DNA from: Cryptomeria japonica
Lineage: Eukaryota; Streptophyta; Pinopsida; Cupressales; Cupressaceae
Length of the DNA stretch: 60,000 nt
Reading direction: 5' to 3'
NCBI RefSeq assembly: GCF_030272615.1
Contig: NC_081408.1
Location: 341,647,793 to 341,707,792 of the forward strand
Part shown: piece after piece, positions 12,284 through 23,988 of the stretch
Numbering within the stretch: the first letter of the stretch is position 1
Layout of the letters: each line of letters starts with the position of its first letter
The notes under the pieces: generated by a model
Databases searched by the model: none
Told to the model about the DNA's origin: nothing
Seen by the model: only the letters and a program-made list of their open reading frames with translations
Translations under genes and position numbers: made by a program

Positions 12284-12835
12284 CAGTGTTCCACGGCCGT
12301 TGGGGACGGGTTTCAGGGACGAGGGGACAAAGGGCCTAAGTTTGGGGACGGCAGGGAGACAACGGCGGGGGGGTGGCAGGGTGGTGGTGCTGATATAATT
12401 ATAGTACTTGAAAAACTAGTTGTGAAAAGAAGTATAACAGTATAAGAATTACATTTCAAATGAACTATAGGAAATTAGTAAAATTACAAAATAGCAAAAT
12501 TTGAAATATTAAATCTAAATACAATTTGACAAATGAAATTGTCAAATTGGTGATTTCAATTATTTAAATATCATATTAATATCTAATATCACAAAGTCTA
12601 TAATGATGATTACATGATACATCATTACAATGAGTAGCAAATAGCGCATTACAAAAGACAAAATGGCAAAATGCTCAAATCGCTCAAAATTTTAAAAAAA
12701 AAAAAAAGGATTTCAATTGCTTTTTGAGTCTGATGTGTTCGAACGGGAGACTCTTGCAAGTCTCCTTGCCCCTCAAGAGATGCCTAGGAGTCTCCCAAGG
12801 AGACTTGGAGACGCCTGGGAGTTTCCCAAGGAGAC

Positions 12836-15800
12836 GCTTTTTATGCACATGCGAACATAAAATAAAATACCATAATATCTTATTCTCTCTTGAACAAAAT
12901 CTCTCGGATGTTGAAGATTTGCTTGAGGATCATTCAAGAAGACTCCAAGGTTCATGAATGTAGGGTCACTACATGTGGATAAGCTTTAGTTGGTTTGATG
13001 TGATTATGCTGGAATCACAAGGGGACTTACATTCAAATGCCTTAATGCTTGATTTGCTGGAACTTGATCATCTGATATTTCAATTGGGCGATGCTCTTTG
13101 TCCTAGACTAACTTGAATTGAAAAAATGGCAAAAGACGAAGGGTTGAGAGAATCTATTCTAATCCTAAGAATGTAGGAAGATGAGTGAATGATTCGATGG
13201 AATCCTATTGAGCGAGGTCTCACCATCAAAATGAACAATTTGACACAAGCTCAGTGCAATATTCTAAGGGCGTTTCTAAGATGTTCGAATCAATACCATC
13301 AAACATTGATCACCATTCAAGTTAATGCATAAGCAATGAGTGTAGAACGATTCGAAGTTAAGCTCATAACATTCCAGTTGACCACACAAGGCGCTCTTAC
13401 AATCAGTAAGAGGCTAGTGGTATGGACTAAGCGGATTCCACATGAATACATTCAACAACTTCTTACATTCAATCTAATTTATTTATCATCTAACATGAGG
13501 ATCCAACAAGAAACCATGCACATTGTAAAGAAACAACTCACTTCACCATAAACTCAATGAAAATAGAGTTCATTTACAACTTAGGCAACAATTTTTGCCT
13601 TCTCCTCCTACTTTACTTTAACTTCTATTCTACTCTCTTAAGACTATCTACTGACTATTAACTACTGCTATTAGCTATTCTCCAATTATTAACTATTAAC
13701 TATTAACTATTCTCCAACTATTAACTATTCGCTATTAACCCTTACAAATGAAGAGCCTGAGCCTTTTATAGAGAGCTCTTTTACAACGAATGGCCAGGAT
13801 TGATTGTACATAAATGGCCAGAATTCTGCAACGAAAACCCTAATTAGGGTTTGTTACAACAAAATTTTCCTTAGCCAATGAGAAAATTGCATTCCATGAA
13901 TGTGGACCAATAGATATCGAGGGTAGGTGCCTCGGAGTTTGTGCCATCACTGGTGAGTCAGGTACATTGAATCAAGACTTGCTAATGTGGAACTTCTTTG
14001 ATTGGTGGAGATGACTGGGACGCCATCTGAGATGCCACTTCAATTTGCACCTTTGTAGGCTTCATTTGATTGATCTCTTCAACATTCTCTAGTTCGCTCA
14101 AAGTAGTGGCAATGGGAGTGTTGATATAGTTAAGTCCTTCTATCTTCGCTTGCTTGCCTTGGAATGATTGTATGTCTTCTCCTTAATACTCCTTTGATCC
14201 GTTCATGCCTTCAGGGTGCTATAAGAGTTGTTGTTGTGGTTCATGTCTTTGTCTTAGTGAGTGCTCCTTGTATAATCACATTCTTATGCTTGTCTTATGA
14301 AGTTCCCTCGAGCGTATCTTCCTTGCAGCTTGATCTTGATGTTGACATTTACTTGTTTTGATCCTCTTCCAACGTGATTCTCTTCACGTTCTGCAAAATA
14401 AACAAATAAGTATCAAACACACATGATTTATAGCCTTTCATGTTTCTATTTAATCAAAGTACATGCTATAGGTGCAATTTGGTCATATTAGGAGGCATTA
14501 TACATATCTTCAAGGAGTTTCGCTCTAGACCCTTTCCAAGGTACATGCCTCAAAAAACTTCGCTCAAAGACCCTTCTAAGGTACATAACTCAAAATCCAC
14601 TCCTAAACCTTTGGAAGGTACATAACTTGATGAATTCACTCTAGACAGGCTGCAAGGTACATGGATAAAGAAATTTGCTCCAAAGCTTTTCCAGGGTGCA
14701 TCAATTGGGTAAGTTCGCTCTAGGAAGAGTGTGAGGTACATACTTAATAAAACTCGCCCTCAATCATCAGCAAGGTACATGATTAGATGAATTCGCTCAC
14801 TGTCCTTTGAGAGGACAAGGTCTAAAGTGCAGCTCGCTCACTGTCCTTGGTAAGGACAAGGTCAAGATGTGAAGTTCTCTCTCTGTCCTTTTTAAGGACA
14901 GGTCCTATATGTCAACATTCTTCGCTCCAAAACCTTTGTAAGGTACATTCTTATCCGATTAGCTTTATGTCTCATAGGCGAGCAAAGTCAAAGCAAGCAG
15001 TCTGCTCCATGTCCTTCCCAAGGACAGGCCCAAAATGATAAAATCGCTCTGTGACCAGCCCAAGGACATGATTAGGTTCGCTCAATGACAGCTCTAAAAA
15101 CATGATCAAATGACTATTTTCGCTCTTTGGACCAAGGCAAGGGCAGTCTAAAACAAAATTCGCTCTATGTCCTTGATGAGAACAGGCACTAAAAACAGAT
15201 TGCTCCATGACCATGGTAAGGACAAGGACAAGTTAGGTGAATTCGCTCTAAGTCCACTCTAAGGACAAGACTGATATATAACAGTTCGTTCTGTGATCAT
15301 GGTGAGGACAGGCCTTGAAAACTTGGTCCATGACCTAAAGGAGGATTTCGCTCCATGTCCTTATTAAGGACAAGACTTATCATTGAAAATTCTCTCCACA
15401 ACCTTGAGGAGGACAGGCCTGAATGAAGTTCGCTCACTGACCTTTGCAAGGTACGCTCTCATCAATTTGCTTCATGTCTTTTGGGCGGTCAAGGTCAAGA
15501 TAAGTAGTTTCGCTCCATGTCCTTGCTAGGGACAGGCCCTATAATGATAAACTCGCTCTCTGACCCTTCTAAGGACAAGACTTATGGTGCAGTTCGCTCT
15601 ATGTCCTCTCCAAGGACAGGCTTCATAAGGCAGTTCGCTCTCTGTCCTTGCCAGGGACAAGACCTATAATGACATTTTCACTCTATGACCCTTCTAAGGA
15701 CAAGCTCAAGTTCGCTTTGTGACCCTTCTAAGGACAAGGTCGATTCTGAACAAAGTTCGGATTAGGACACATTCTAGTTTGATCAACCATCAGCAAGGAG

Positions 15801-16829
15801 AAGGCATGCAAATGATTTCGCCCAATGTCCTTTGGAAGGACAGGACCTATAATGCATTTTTCGCTCTAAGACCTACCAAAGGACAAGCTTCAAAAGTGGA
15901 ACTCGCTCTATGACCTTGCTAAGGACAAATTTCAAAAGATGAATTCGCTCTATGACCTTATTGTCACCTTAAGGAGGACAGGCTCTATCAAAACTCGCTT
16001 CATGCTCTATCCAAGGACAAGGTCTAAGTTGATGCAAGATACATGATCAAGTGAAGAAGCACGCTCCATGTCCTTGATGAGGATTTCGCTCTATGTCCTT
16101 GGTAAGGACAAGATCAAAATAGGTAAAATTCGCTCACCGTCCTTTCCAAGGACAAGGTCGAGATGTGAGAAATTCACTCACCGTCCCTTCTAAGGACAGG
16201 GTCAAGATGTGAGAAATTCACTCACCAACCCTCCTAAGGACAAGGCTTCAAAGTGCAGCTTGCTCACCGTCCCTTCAAAGGACAAGGACAAGATAGGTGA
16301 ATTCGCTCTATGACCTTTAGGAGGACGAGACTCAAAGACAAAGTTCGCTCGTGACCCTTAATGAGGTACATCACCTTAGTGAACTTCTCGCCCTAAAACC
16401 CTAGCAAGGACATGAATTAGGTTAAGAAATTCAAGGACACCATTCAAACAATCAAGGCTTGTGCTTGCAACAAGAAGTATGATTAGATAACATAATAAAC
16501 CTAGGCATGATACAAAGGAGTCCTTCTATTTACCTATCATGCTCAACTCACTTGACTTTCTTAGTTCCTCATTTCAATCATAACCCTGCAAACAAGATAC
16601 AAATCATCCATTTCAAAAGCCTTAACAACTGACTGTCTTTACTCCAACCTCTGGAAACCACCCTAACTTGATGAACCCTCTGGCTACTTGAGAGACTCTA
16701 TCCCTTCAATGCAAAGATTAATAGCAACTCTAAGGCTGACCAACAACTAAGCTAAGAGGACTGACCCTAGAAAGCGAAAAAGTGGGGGTCCCCATTTGCA
16801 ATGGGGCAATGTGTGAATACCTCACAACA
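12836..16829 (-). mobile_element. Element B: minus-strand hairpin-array element nested in hAT 2
   Basis: On the minus strand it starts at 16829 with TGTTGTGAGG, then ATTCACACATTGCCCCATTG and the terminal palindrome. A hairpin array follows (16400-14480), then the conserved 3' section (about 13900-12836) with CTATAAAA on the minus strand at about 13763 and the reverse of AAACCCTAATTAGGGTTT at about 13840. The left end is eroded: TGTTGACG is not intact, and the flanks are TAGAC (16830-16834) and GAGAC (12831-12835), a 4/5 match. It has no ORF X. Confidence 0.7.
14480..16420 (-). repeat. Dense array of short hairpins, GTCCTT/AAGGAC type (element B)
   Basis: About 30 or more copies of a unit reading TTCGCTC, then ATGTCCTT, a 3-5 nt loop and AAGGACAAG on the plus strand. 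Pitch is about 50-70 bp over 1.9 kb. GTCCTT and AAGGAC form the stem. The TTCGCTC flank is shared with the hairpins in elements A and E, suggesting common ancestry of the arrays despite different pitch. ORFs here are repeat translations, not genes. Confidence 0.85.
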
Positions 16830-17075
16830 TAGACGCCTGGGAGTCTCCCAAGGAGAGTTGGAGGCGCCGAGACATCTCCCAAGGAAACTTAGAGACGTTG
16901 AGACGTCTCCCAAGGAAACTTGGAGACGCGGAGACATTTCCCCGTCTCCGGCGGAGCTTCGGTGGCGGTGGCAGGAGACGTCGCATCCCCGTCCCCCCGT
17001 CCCAGAAACGTCTCTGTCTCCGATACGCGACCCAAAAGGGGGGGAAACGCGTCCTTGTGGAACACTGCTTGGGAG

Positions 17076-17570
17076 GTGAAATTTCATCGATTGCTAGTGT
17101 TTATACATGGCTGCAACCTTGTTATGAGACTGATTTTAAGTGTTGCAGGTTGTCTTCAGACCTACTAGCAGTCATTGTTGAGTTTGGGAAGGTGTCCTCA
17201 AACATTAAAAGCTGAAAATCAGAGCTTTATTCACCTTTTCCAAGTGAAATTTGACCTTTGGTATACTCTTATGATCCTAATTTTGATGAATTTTCTGAGT
17301 ACACAAAGTGTCTTTAGACTTAAGCTTTTCATATTAGACCTTATCTAAGTCTGAAAATGATGATTTTTAAAGGTTTTATGAGGGTTTTAGACCCTATTCT
17401 TGTCATATTTACATTCTATTTTCAGAATTCGTTATGAATATAGATTGAATTCTTGATTTTCATCCCTGGAATTTGTCCAAATCATTAGAAATTAAAAATT
17501 ATTCAATTCTGAAAATAGTTATCAGGATAATTTTTCCAAGGTTATTGACTTCTAGCTTTGTACAAGTACC
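17076..17570 (+). other. Element C 5' untranslated region upstream of ORF X
   Basis: AT-rich, no ORF. It repeats phrases found on the other side of hAT 2, such as TTTTCTGAGTACAC (about 12039 and 17290) and TCTGAAAATGA, which supports reading 11384-12283 and 17076 onwards as one continuous sequence split by hAT 2. Confidence 0.5.
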
Positions 17571-19320
17571 ATGTCTAAATCTGGGATTGGAATTCAGAAG
17601 GAACAATTGAAGATGGTCCAAGAGGGATTTTATCCGGATTCCAAATTGTCATACTGATGGAAGAATATCACAGACACAAACATGCACTTCCTGAATATGG
17701 AGCAGATATGACAAGGGATGTTCGGAACAAGAAACCAGATTCTCTCTCCTAACTATGCAAACATCATGAGTGGTATTTATCATGCTGCTGGATTTCCACA
17801 ATCCATACAATGTTGTGAGTTGGTCCTGGAATGCGCAACGCACTATGATCCTCTCTCCAAAATGATAAATACTCCCAAGGGGATAACCATTGCCTACCTT
17901 GCTGAGGATGCGATTGCCGAAGTGTTTGGAATTCCCCGTAGTGCAGACATGAAGGATAGAACGAAGGATGAGTATGAAGTGAAGTACAAGTTGAAGGCGG
18001 ATGCATGCAAGACAGTAGTGAATAAAGAATGGATGATTGAGTTGAGGCCTCATCATTCCAAGGCACCTAAGACACTCATGTGCACAGATTTGAAAGAGGA
18101 ATATAGCGATTTGGTATTCCTATTGAACCGAGTGATGGGGATGTCGCAGGATGCATTATTTGAAGGATGGATGTTTTATTTTATCCAAAATTGTATAAGA
18201 GGAACGATGATCAATTGGTCTAAAATCATCAGCGAAAATCTGGATTTTCAGTTAAGGAATGTGGAAAGAACTAAGTCATTCACCATGACTTCTTCCCTTG
18301 TGTATATACTTGCAAGATTCATCACATACAAAGGATTGATATGCAGAGGTGAAGTTGGGAATGGACAAGGACAGTATAGAAGTTATGAATGTTATCCACA
18401 GCTTGACATGCATAGAGTTGAAAATTACAAGAGGGTGAATGATGCATTCACCATGTACACAAGAGGTTGTCCAAGGAGGAAATGAAATTGATTGAACAAT
18501 ATGGATCTCGGTACATACAGTTTCCCACTTTCACATACCTAAGTATTCAGGGATTCAGATCTAAACCATACAAGCTTCCTAGGTATCCTATAGACAAGAT
18601 GAGCCTTCTTGAGGTGGTGAGACATCTTCCGGAATATGATTTTCCTATTGCCATAGGAAAAACATTGGAAGTGTGCCAATCTGTCGCTGCAGCTAGTACA
18701 ATGATTGATGAGCTTGCATTCTATTGCTTGGAACATATAAGAAAAGAGACAGATTTGATCCGCATAAGAATGTTGAAAGGATCGGAGGAGATAGATTCAT
18801 ACACAAGGTGGACATTGAAGATTACTGGGCTAACCTGATGGACGAACAAGCAGTGAAGAGAAGAATGTTGTCCAGGATGTCCATGGATTTTATGTGAAAG
18901 TGTGAACTCTTTCTCGTTCTTGATCAGATATTAGATGATAGTGATCATACCCATCCACGGTATGAAAATGAAATGAAGAAATCTATCCTATTGCCTAATT
19001 GGTCAGAGCAGGAAGTGACAGATTTGAATGTGCTTATGAGAAACATTATGGATTTCTCCAAAGAAAGGGTAGACAAACAGATGAGCAGATTGATAGATAT
19101 GGGCATTGTCTTCGCATATGAGAAGATGAAAAAGATGGAATCCTCTCTTGAAGATGATCAGAGAACAGTTAGTGATTTGAGGATCCATGCAGATGAGGAG
19201 AGTCAAGCTCCTAAACGTAAGAAGAATACGCCTAGAAAATCCAAGACGAAGGGGAAGGAGATAGTTAGTCAGGAGAAAAAGAAGAAGCAAAAAACCTGGC
19301 GCTCCTTTGTCTCCCCTTAG
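17571..19320 (+). pseudogene. ORF X, copy 1, N-terminal half (element C), decayed
   Basis: An unrecognised protein. The ATG at 17571 opens a frame that stops near 17655 and reads on in the same frame (17718-18485). It then shifts near 18470 and again near 18840-18970. Its order of motifs matches copy 2: AAGFP..QC.EL..EC..HYDP, then LAEDAIAEVFGIP, GWMFYFIQ, TKSF.M.S.LVY, YKRVNDAFTM, FPTFTYL and LPRYP.D. It ends in a Lys-rich tail (19220-19310). The downstream half is displaced to 29468-30457 by insertion of element D. No function is assigned. Confidence 0.7.
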
Positions 19321-19639
19321 TTTCTCATCAATCAAGGAAATTGACATTCTAGAGCATAACAGAAAATTTGAACAGTGTTCCAACGCAGTGATTTTACCGG
19401 ATAATACTTGAAAGTTGTATGCCACAGCTCAATCCGCACCACCAAATAAAGATTATGAGCTACTGAGATATCCAACTATCTTATTAGAGGTTAGCGTTGT
19501 CATTTTATGACACCCTTGGTCCATCAGTAAGAACGGATCAGAGATATGTTCCATGGACCAGCACTGCCCCAGTTGATCAAGGATAAAAGCAGTGGAATCA
19601 TGGTTTGAAGTGTTGCCTTGTTGGAAGTTCCTAGGCCCT

Positions 19640-20258
19640 CTTTTTCTCTTCCCCCAAAACCCCGAGGTTCCAAAGTTAACTACCTTAGCTTCTTTCTTTC
19701 CTCCTCCGGAACTTCGAAACCCCGAGGTTTCAAAGTTCCTTGTCCCTTTTTCTTCCCTCTTTGGAACTCCGGAAGCTCGAGGTTCCAATGTTCCTTGTCC
19801 TTTTTTCTTCCCTCATCGGAACTTCGGAAGCTCGAGGTTCTGAAGTGTCCTTTCTTCTTCCCTCTTCGGAACTCCGGAACCCCGAGCTTCCGAAGTTCCT
19901 CTCTTTCTTTCCCTTTTTTCTCCTCTCCGGAACTCCGAAACCCTGAGGTTCTGAAGTTCCTTCTTTTCTTCTCCCCTTTACAGGAACTCCAGAACCCCAA
20001 GGTTCCGAAGTTCCTTTGCGCAGTTCCCCAGAACTCCGAGGTTCCAAAGTTCCCTCCCCTTCTTCCTCCAGAACCCTGGGGTTCCAACGTTCCCTCCTAG
20101 CCTTTCTTCCTTCTTTTCTTCGAAACTTCGGAACCCCGAGGTTCCAATGTTCTCTTCCTCGCTTCCCCTTCTTCTCTCCGAAACCCCGAGGTTCCGAAGT
20201 TCCTTCCCCCTTTGCCTTTTCTCTCTAGTTCCTCCGGAACTCCAGAACCCTGAGGTTC
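19640..20258. repeat. Array of long GGAACTCCGG palindromes (element D, left part)
   Basis: About 11 units, each a near-perfect palindrome of roughly 32 bp. The left arm is GGAACTTCGGAAC, the centre CCCGAG, the right arm GTTCCGAAGTTCC. Units are separated by 20-35 bp of C/T-rich sequence, for a pitch of about 50-65 bp. Good examples are near 19868 and 20124. The array resumes at 28242 after element E. Long ORFs on both strands here are translations of the repeat. Confidence 0.88.
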
Positions 20259-20268
20259 TGTTGTGACC

Positions 20269-21410
20269 TCAAATTGGCTAAAAGGGAATTTACGAGTAAC
20301 TCCATCGAGGCTATAGACGCCTGGCTGGTAATGGAGCAATGTTCGTGAGCTTGCGGCGATAACCTCGTCGGGACTATGGACGTCTGACTGGCAGCGAGGC
20401 TCTATCCAGGATGCTTTTGGAGTCTAGGCAAACTACGTAGCTTATCACAGGGGAACCTGAAGATCATGATTGTCTTGTTGAGGGGAATTAACACATTTGC
20501 ACACACATGGGTAACTGTGGACTTCATACTTTGTCTCAATATGATGGTCACTTCTTGTAAGTGTTTCTTAACTCTTGGTTTTGTTGGGGGAGGTTTTCTA
20601 AGTTTTTCTTCTAGAAAGATTGATTCCCAAATGTTTTCAACATTTCTCAGTGGTGTCGCCAGATGTTGTGACCATTTCACACATCGCCCCATTAAAATGG
20701 GGACCCCCTCTTTTTGCTTGTTTTGCTCGCCTTTTTTCTCCGTTTTTAGGGTTTTGGTTTAGTGTGTCAGTTGTCTGGATTAGGGTCAAGCCAAAAGAAT
20801 TGACAGAACTGAAAAGCAGTATCAAAAGAAAAGATGAGAAAATGAAAATGAAAAAATCAAAAAGAAAATGAGCTGAAAAATGAAATATCAAATTGGCTAA
20901 AAGGGAATTTACGAGTAACTCCATCGGGGCTATAGACGCCTAGCTGGTAATGGAGCAATGTTCGTGAGCTTGCGGCGATAACCTCGTCAGGACTATGGAC
21001 GTCTGACTGGCAGCGAGGCTCTATCCAGGATGCTTTTGGAGTCTAGGCAAACTACGTAGCTTATCACAAGGGAACCTGAAGATCATGATTGTCTTGTTGA
21101 GGGGAATTAACGCATTTGCACACACATGGGTAACTGTGGACTTCCTACTTTGTCTCAATATGATGGTCTCTTCTTGTAAGTGTTTCTTAACTCTTGGTTT
21201 TGTTGGGGGAGGTTTTCTAAGTTTTTCTTCTAGAAAGATTGATTCCCAAATGTTTTCAACATTTCTCAGTGGTGTCGCCAGATGTTGTGACCATTTCACA
21301 CATCGCCCCATTAAAATGGGGACCCCCTCTTTTTGCTCGTTTTGCTCGCCTTTTTTCTCCGTTTTTAGGGTTTTGGTTTAGTGTGTCAGTTGTCTGGATT
21401 AGGGTCAAGC
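20269..21410 (+). repeat. Direct duplication of a 523-bp leader unit in element E
   Basis: 20269-20791 and 20888-21410 are nearly identical (offset 619), separated by a 96-bp A-rich spacer (20792-20887). Each unit contains a copy of the element terminus (TGTTGTGACC...). The first unit is joined directly to another TGTTGTGACC at 20259, so the duplication may have used that 10-bp microhomology. Confidence 0.88.
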
Positions 21411-21735
21411 CTTAGGGTTTCCGTTTCTGCGTTTTCAGGCCAGAGTCCAGTCAATCTTAAGAGCTTTTTGAGCTTCCTCTCGTAGGATGCAATTTTGAAT
21501 AAAGTGAATTCGCCAGAGGCTAAGTGAGTTTGTCTAGTTTCAGTTGGAATTTTGAATGCAAAGTCCAAATTTGTCTAAGTGTGAATGATGAGATTTTTTA
21601 TTTTTGTCTGACTGAATGATTTTGACCAAATTTTGGAATTTTGATGATTGATTCTGGGCATTGGAAATGACTTGTTTTTGCCTTGTGAAGTGACTAAATC
21701 CTTGAAATCATGATATTTTGACCTGTGGAAGCAAA

Positions 21736-23155
21736 ATCGCTCCTGTCCCTCAGTGAAGGACCGGAGCTCGTTTCTCAAAATTTTACTGTCTCTGCAGGAT
21801 CAAGACGAATTTCGGATTGGAAGTGATAAAGGGAGGCATGTTCTTGCCGTTGAATATAATTTGAAGAATTTCGCAAACACAGAAATGTGCCAGGAGCAAA
21901 AATCGCTCCTGTCCCTCAGTGAAGGACCGGAGCTTAAAATCCAATATTACCTTGTCCTTGCAAGATTTGAACGATTTGACGATTTGAGGAGAACTAAGGA
22001 AGTGCATTTTATCAGTTGAATATAATTTGAAAGCGCAAACATGAGGAAAACTTGACCTAGAAGCTAAATCGCTCCTGTCACTCAGTCAGGGACCAGGGCG
22101 AAATTTGATGATAGCTCCCGTCCCTCTCCTAGGGACCAAAGCGAATTTCCTCATAGGGCAAAATTCGGGCGAAGATTAAGTAAGTTTTGAGTTTAAAGCA
22201 AGCAAGGAAGGTATAACGAACCTGTTGAAGACAAATTGAGAATTGCAAGACACCAAAAGGAGGCTCATATTTGCCTAGGCGCTCCTGTCCCTCAGCCAGG
22301 GACCAGAGCGATTTCTACCTTAGGCCAATTTCTCACCAAGTTAGAACAAACTCCAGGCCAAGGATGAATGAAAGGATGCACAACAAGTCCGTTGAAGATA
22401 TTTTTAAACATTGGCAAAGTGTGATTAAGCTTGAAAATGCAAGTTCGCTCCTATCCCTCAGTCAGGGACCAGGGCGAAATATTAGTTATCTTGCCTTCCA
22501 CTCAAGTTCAAACCACTCCAAGTCAGGATACAAGGAGGCAATGACGTTTGAAGTGTCTCGACGAAGAACGAAGTTACAAAGACCGCCAAGGATGAAGGAT
22601 TTGCACTAAATGCCCAAGTTCGCTCCTATCCCTCAGTCAGGGACCAGAGCGAAATTTCTATAAAGGCTTAAGTTTTGGATGTTGATCACGTTTCAGGTGT
22701 TCAAGAAGGATCAAAGGACATCATTCTACATTGTGAAGGTGAGTGCGAGTTGATAAGAACAAGGATAAGCCCAGGATACCAAAATCGCTCCTGTCCTTCA
22801 GGCAAGGACCAGGGCGATTTTCACAAAAACACTCATTTTCCTTCAAAGATCACGTCAAAGCAAGATTACACAAGATCGAAAACGTCATTTGGAAGGCGAC
22901 AAGTAAGAAGCTAAGATTAAAAGATGATGAATTTTGGCTAGAACACAAAGTTCGCTCCTGTCCCTCACCAAGGGACCAGGGCGATATCAACCTTAGAAGG
23001 CATTCATCCACAAAATCAAGTCGATCAAACTCAAGGTTCCTAACAAAAATGCCAGTTTCAACGTAGAGATGGTGGTTTTGAACGTCAAAGGCGAGAATCA
23101 ATGCTAAGATGATAATTCGCTCCTGTCCCTCAGTCAGGGACCAGAGCGATATGGT
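21736..23155. repeat. Array of ten imperfect hairpins at about 166-bp pitch (element E)
   Basis: Same hairpin as in element A (CGCTCCTGTCCCT, loop, GGGACCAGAGCG). Left arms start at 21738, 21904, 22070, 22113, 22280, 22446, 22621, 22786, 22953 and 23118. Steps are 166, 166, 43, 167, 166, 175, 165, 167 and 165 bp. The hairpin count and the close doublet after the third unit are the same as in element A, while most spacer sequence differs. Confidence 0.92.
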
Positions 23156-23469
23156 TTGTATCTTTCCACCTCTCCAAATTTTGGCGCTAAAACATTTTTT
23201 GAATTTTATTAAATGCTAAAAATCGAAAAATTTAATTAAATAGCATTTAAAAAATTGCGCATGAGTATTTAATTAATTATTTTTGCCTTTAAAAAATCGA
23301 ATTAATTAAAAACGAAGGCATTAATTAATTAATTATTAATTTAAATAAAATCAAATTGGAGCGCATGGATTTAAATTCTCAATTATTTGCAAAGTCGGCC
23401 CTTGGTTTTTATTTAAAAATTGCTTTTAATTACCTTATTTTTACCAAGTCGGCCTAGAGGTAATGGAGG

Positions 23470-23988
23470 GGGTAGACGCCTATAAAGGAAGGTGAAAATT
23501 TTCATTTTTAAATCATCATTTAAACCTTCATTCATATGCGATTTTGGAGAAGTACGAATTTCATCAAAGTGGTGCGAACATCATCAAAGGGGAGTGCGAA
23601 CCTTGGTTAGGAGTAAGGCGAACTTGCTATCATCACGTCAAAGACCCCCAAAGGTGGCGAAGTGCTAAGAGGATCGTTCGTTTGAAGAGAGATCACGTTG
23701 AAGCCATCAAACATTGATTTTTGCCTAGGCGATTCTCTTTATTTTGCATTTTAGAGTTAAGCTCTCAAGTAAGGTATGGCGATGTGATTCCTTGTTTTGT
23801 TTTGAAGTTTGATCGTCATAGTCTTAATTTTGAATTTTGAAATTTTGAATTTCAATAGCTCAATCGTCATTTAGGAAATGATAACTCAAGGACTTATCAT
23901 GAAGTTTCCTAAAATTTAATCTTTAATCTAATCTAGTTATACATTGCAAAATTTATTACTTATTATGAAATGTTGTGTAGGTGTTACA
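23470..23988 (+). promoter_or_regulatory. Promoter, 5'-UTR and 5'-UTR intron upstream of ORF X in element E
   Basis: CTATAAAGG at 23480-23488 is the likely TATA box, preceded by ACCAAGTCGGCC (about 23441-23452). The 5'-UTR contains short GGTGGCGA/GTGCGAAC repeats. Donor AAG|GTATGGCGAT at 23774 and acceptor TTGTGTAG ending at 23980 define a 207-bp putative intron. The ORF X ATG is 8 bp beyond the acceptor, at 23989. The whole arrangement matches element A. Confidence 0.65.

Larger units (their letters stand above)
12284..17067. mobile_element. hAT-type DNA transposon 2 (non-autonomous), with element B nested inside
   Basis: Both ends read CAGTGTTCCAC inwards (12284 on plus, 17067 on minus). 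An exact 8-bp duplication CTTGGGAG flanks it (12276-12283 and 17068-17075). The inner sequence of the element itself (12284-12835 and 16830-17067) is G/C-rich with repeats of GTCTCCCAAGGAGAC, which are themselves palindromic, and has no transposase. It probably relied on a transposase supplied elsewhere. Its TIR resembles that of hAT 1 (CAGAGTTCC) but its body differs. Confidence 0.92.

Noticed and set aside
16767-17215. Several overlapping ORFs (82-106 codons) in the GC-rich right arm of hAT 2
   Set aside because: They arise from GTCTCC/GGAGAC repeats, are open on both strands, and have no domain.
19618-20339. ORFs of 60-160 codons on both strands (Pro/Ser/Glu-rich)
   Set aside because: Direct translations of the GGAACC palindrome array. 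The same array reads open in several frames on both strands.
2323-23160. miRNA precursors in the single hairpins
   Set aside because: Stems are only about 13 bp with short loops, too small for a plant miRNA precursor, although small-RNA production from the arrays is possible.
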